In this document: piece after piece, positions 62,330-64,000 of the stretch | Numbering within the stretch: position 1 is the stretch's first letter | How the letters are laid out: each line of letters opens with the position of its first letter | NCBI GenBank assembly: GCA_027886175.1 | Contig: JAJNNQ010000129.1 | Span: forward strand, 806,001-870,000 | Source: Phylloscopus collybita | Taxonomy: Eukaryota > Chordata > Aves > Passeriformes > Phylloscopidae | Length of the DNA stretch: 64,000 nt | Reading direction: 5' to 3' | Program-made: the position numbers and the translations under genes | The notes under the pieces: generated by a model | What the model was told of the DNA's origin: nothing | The model's input: only the letters and a program-made list of their open reading frames with translations | The model's database searches: none

Positions 62330-62828
62330 TCCCAGCACAGTGCAGAGTCCCCGTGGCTAGTTCCTTGAAATACCTTTCCTGGCAGCAGCCCAGAGCTGTA
62401 CTGAGTGCAGCAGGTGTCAGGCAGTCTCCTCTCGCCGTGTAGGTGTTTCTGTTTTGTGTTTGCAGCGCGCAGAGAAGCCCGCGTGCTTGCTGCTGCTTCC
62501 AGCAAGCCAAAACGCTTTTGCAGCCACTTTCCTGCCTTTTCCACAACAGGATCACTGTCTAGCTGATTTACAGTTGCCTCTGCGTAGAGCAGCTAGAGGA
62601 GCAGCTCTGCCGGCTTTCCTGTGCTTCTGCATAGCAGAGCTGTCAAGAACGAGAAGCTGCGTTTTGCCGAGAAAGCAGCGCTTCGCGGAAGCACAGCCAG
62701 CGGCGTCTTCGGTACAGCCGCAGCTTGTGCGGAGAAGCGAAAGAGAGCCGGGGAAGAACGTGGAAAACCGAACTCGGTCGCTGCAAGCGGATGCTGGCGA
62801 ACAGCTTCTGGTCACCTTGTAGAAACTG
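62330..62828. repeat. Satellite B unit 3
   Basis: Diagnostic states are GTCAGGCAGTC, GCGCGCAGAGAAGCC, GATCAC, ACGAGAAGC and GGAAGCACAGC, plus private GTAGGTGTTTCTG, GGAAAACCGAAC and GCGGATGCTGG. Confidence 0.93.
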
Positions 62829-63327
62829 TCCCAGCACAGTGCAGAGTCCCCGTGGCTAGTTCCTTGAAATACCTTTCCTGGCAGCAGCCCAGAGCTGTAC
62901 TGAGTGCAGCAGGTGTCAGGCAGTCTCCTCTCGCCGTGTGGGTGCTTCTGTTTTGTGTTTGCAGCGTGCAGAGAAGCCCGCGTGCTTGCTGCTGCTTCCA
63001 GCAAGCCAAAACGCTTTTGCAGCCACTTTCCTGCCTTTTCCACAACAGGATCACTGTCTAGCTGATTTACAGTTGCCTCTGCGTAGAGCAGCTAGAGGAG
63101 CAGCTCTGCCGGCTTTCCTGTGCTTCTGCATAGCAGAGCTGTCAAGAACAAGAAGCTGCGTTTTGCCGAGAAAGCAGCGCTTCGCGGAAGCACAGCCAGC
63201 GGCGTCTTCGGTACAGCCGCAGCTTGTGCGGAGAAGCGAAAGAGAGCCGGGGAAGAACGTGGAAAGCCGAACTCGGTCGCTGCAAGCGGGTGCTGGCGAA
63301 CAGCTTCTGGTCACCTTGTAGAAACTG
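62829..63327. repeat. Satellite B unit 4
   Basis: Diagnostic states are GTCAGGCAGTC, GCGTGCAGAGAAGCC, GATCAC, ACAAGAAGC and GGAAGCACAGC (shared with unit 3), plus private CCGTGTGGGTGC. Confidence 0.93.
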
Positions 63328-63826
63328 TCCCAGCACAGTGCAGAGTCCCCGTGGCTAGTTCCTTGAAATACCTTTCCTGGCAGCAGCCCAGAGCTGTACT
63401 GAGTGCAGCAGGTGTCAGGCAGTCTCCTCTCGCCGTGTAGGTGCTTCTGTTTTGTGTTTGCAGCGTGCAGAGAAGCCCGCGTGCTTGCTGCTGCTTCCAG
63501 CAAGCCAAAACGCTTTTGCAGCCACTTTCCTGCCTTTTCCACAACAGCATCACTGTCTAGCTGATTTACAGTTGCCTCTGCGTAGAGCAGCTAGAGGAGC
63601 AGCTCTGCCGGCTTTCCTGTGCTTCTGCATAGCAGACCTGTCAAGAACGAGAAGCTGCGTTTTGCCGAGAAAGCAGCGCTTCGCGGAACCACAGCCAGCG
63701 GCGTCTTCGGTACAGCCGCAGCTTGTGCGGAGAAGCGAAAGAGAGCCGGGGAAGAACGTGGAAAGCCGAACTCGGTCGCTGCAAGCGGGTGCTGGCGAAC
63801 AGCTTCTGGTCACCTTGTAGAAACTG
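63328..63826. repeat. Satellite B unit 5
   Basis: Diagnostic states are GTCAGGCAGTC, CATCAC (as unit 1), ACGAGAAGC (as unit 3) and GGAACCACAGC (as units 1 and 2), plus private GCAGACCTGTC. The mixture suggests exchange between units. Confidence 0.93.
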
Positions 63827-64000
63827 TCCCAGCACAGTGCAGAGTCCCCGTGGCTAGTTCCTTGAAATACCTTTCCTGGCAGCAGCCCAGAGCTGTACTG
63901 AGTGCAGCAGGTGTCAGGCCGTCTCCTCTCGCCGTGTAGGTGCTTCTGTTTTGTGTTTGCAGCGTGCAGAGAAGCCCGCGTGCTTGCTGCTGCTTCCAGC
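63827..64000. repeat. Satellite B unit 6, cut by the window end
   Basis: The first 174 bp of a unit are present. It has GTCAGGCCGTC like unit 1, five units earlier. The array continues beyond the window. Confidence 0.9.

Larger units (their letters stand above)
61332..64000. repeat. Satellite B array, 499-bp units
   Basis: TCCCAGCACAGTGCAGAG recurs at 61,332, 61,831, 62,330, 62,829, 63,328 and 63,827, each exactly 499 bp apart with no indels. The unit is rich in GC and CpG (GCGCTTCGCGG, GGCGTCTTCGGTACAGCCG), unlike satellite A, and shares no block with it. Units differ by a few substitutions each. Nearly unit-length open frames exist on both strands, but 499 is not a multiple of three, so no frame runs through the array. 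I do not recognise the sequence. Confidence 0.95.

Noticed and set aside
1..64000. CRISPR array
   Set aside because: Periods of 191-202 and 499 bp without short identical repeats separated by unique spacers do not fit CRISPR.
1..64000. tRNA, rRNA or telomere repeats
   Set aside because: No cloverleaf with A/B boxes, no rRNA core motif and no TTAGGG run was seen in any part of either satellite.

Overview
The whole window is tandem satellite DNA. I find no credible protein-coding gene, RNA gene, transposon or CRISPR array. Two unrelated satellites are present. Satellite A (1 to about 61,331) has a 191-bp monomer and a 202-bp variant that carries an extra 11-bp tandem copy of GGAATTTTAGT. Satellite B (61,332 to the window end) has a 499-bp unit and is richer in G+C and CpG. 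The scale, the higher-order structure and the lack of genes fit a centromeric or pericentromeric block of a large eukaryotic genome, most likely a vertebrate. A bird is a reasonable guess because 191-bp centromeric satellites are known there (zebra finch Tgut191A has this length). I cannot compare sequences, so the lineage stays open.

Layout. (1) 1-30,885: satellite A on the + strand, organised as a higher-order repeat (HOR). The reference unit is 19 monomers, 3,698 bp. I number its monomers m1 to m19 by the TCATTT anchor that each contains: m1 10,876; m2 11,078; m3 11,280; m4 11,471; m5 11,662; m6 11,864; m7 12,055; m8 12,246; m9 12,437; m10 12,629; m11 12,820; m12 13,016; m13 13,207; m14 13,398; m15 13,589; m16 13,791; m17 13,982; m18 14,181; m19 14,372. 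Three near-identical 19-mers lie in the middle (11,471-22,564). On both sides are shorter versions of 17, 14, 10, 15, 14, 14 and 14 monomers. Their lengths are explained to the base pair by loss or gain of whole monomers at hybrid-monomer junctions. (2) 30,886-32,637: diverged + strand monomers without HOR order. (3) About 32,638: the monomer orientation flips. (4) 32,638-61,331: satellite A on the - strand, mostly diverged single monomers with scattered segmental duplications, and one young second 19-mer HOR (3,715 bp, followed by a 16-mer derivative) at 45,975-52,809. (5) 61,332-64,000: five complete and one partial 499-bp units of satellite B, joined to satellite A at a 6-bp microhomology.

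The parts show a history of unequal crossover, gene conversion and inversion. There is a homogenised core, a decayed edge, an orientation switch with an imperfect inverted repeat around it, and an older opposite-strand flank that still carries monomer strings like those of the HOR. The many open frames of 60 to 174 codons are by-products of the 191- and 499-bp periods and are not annotated as genes. All similarity statements come from reading by eye; no alignment was run.
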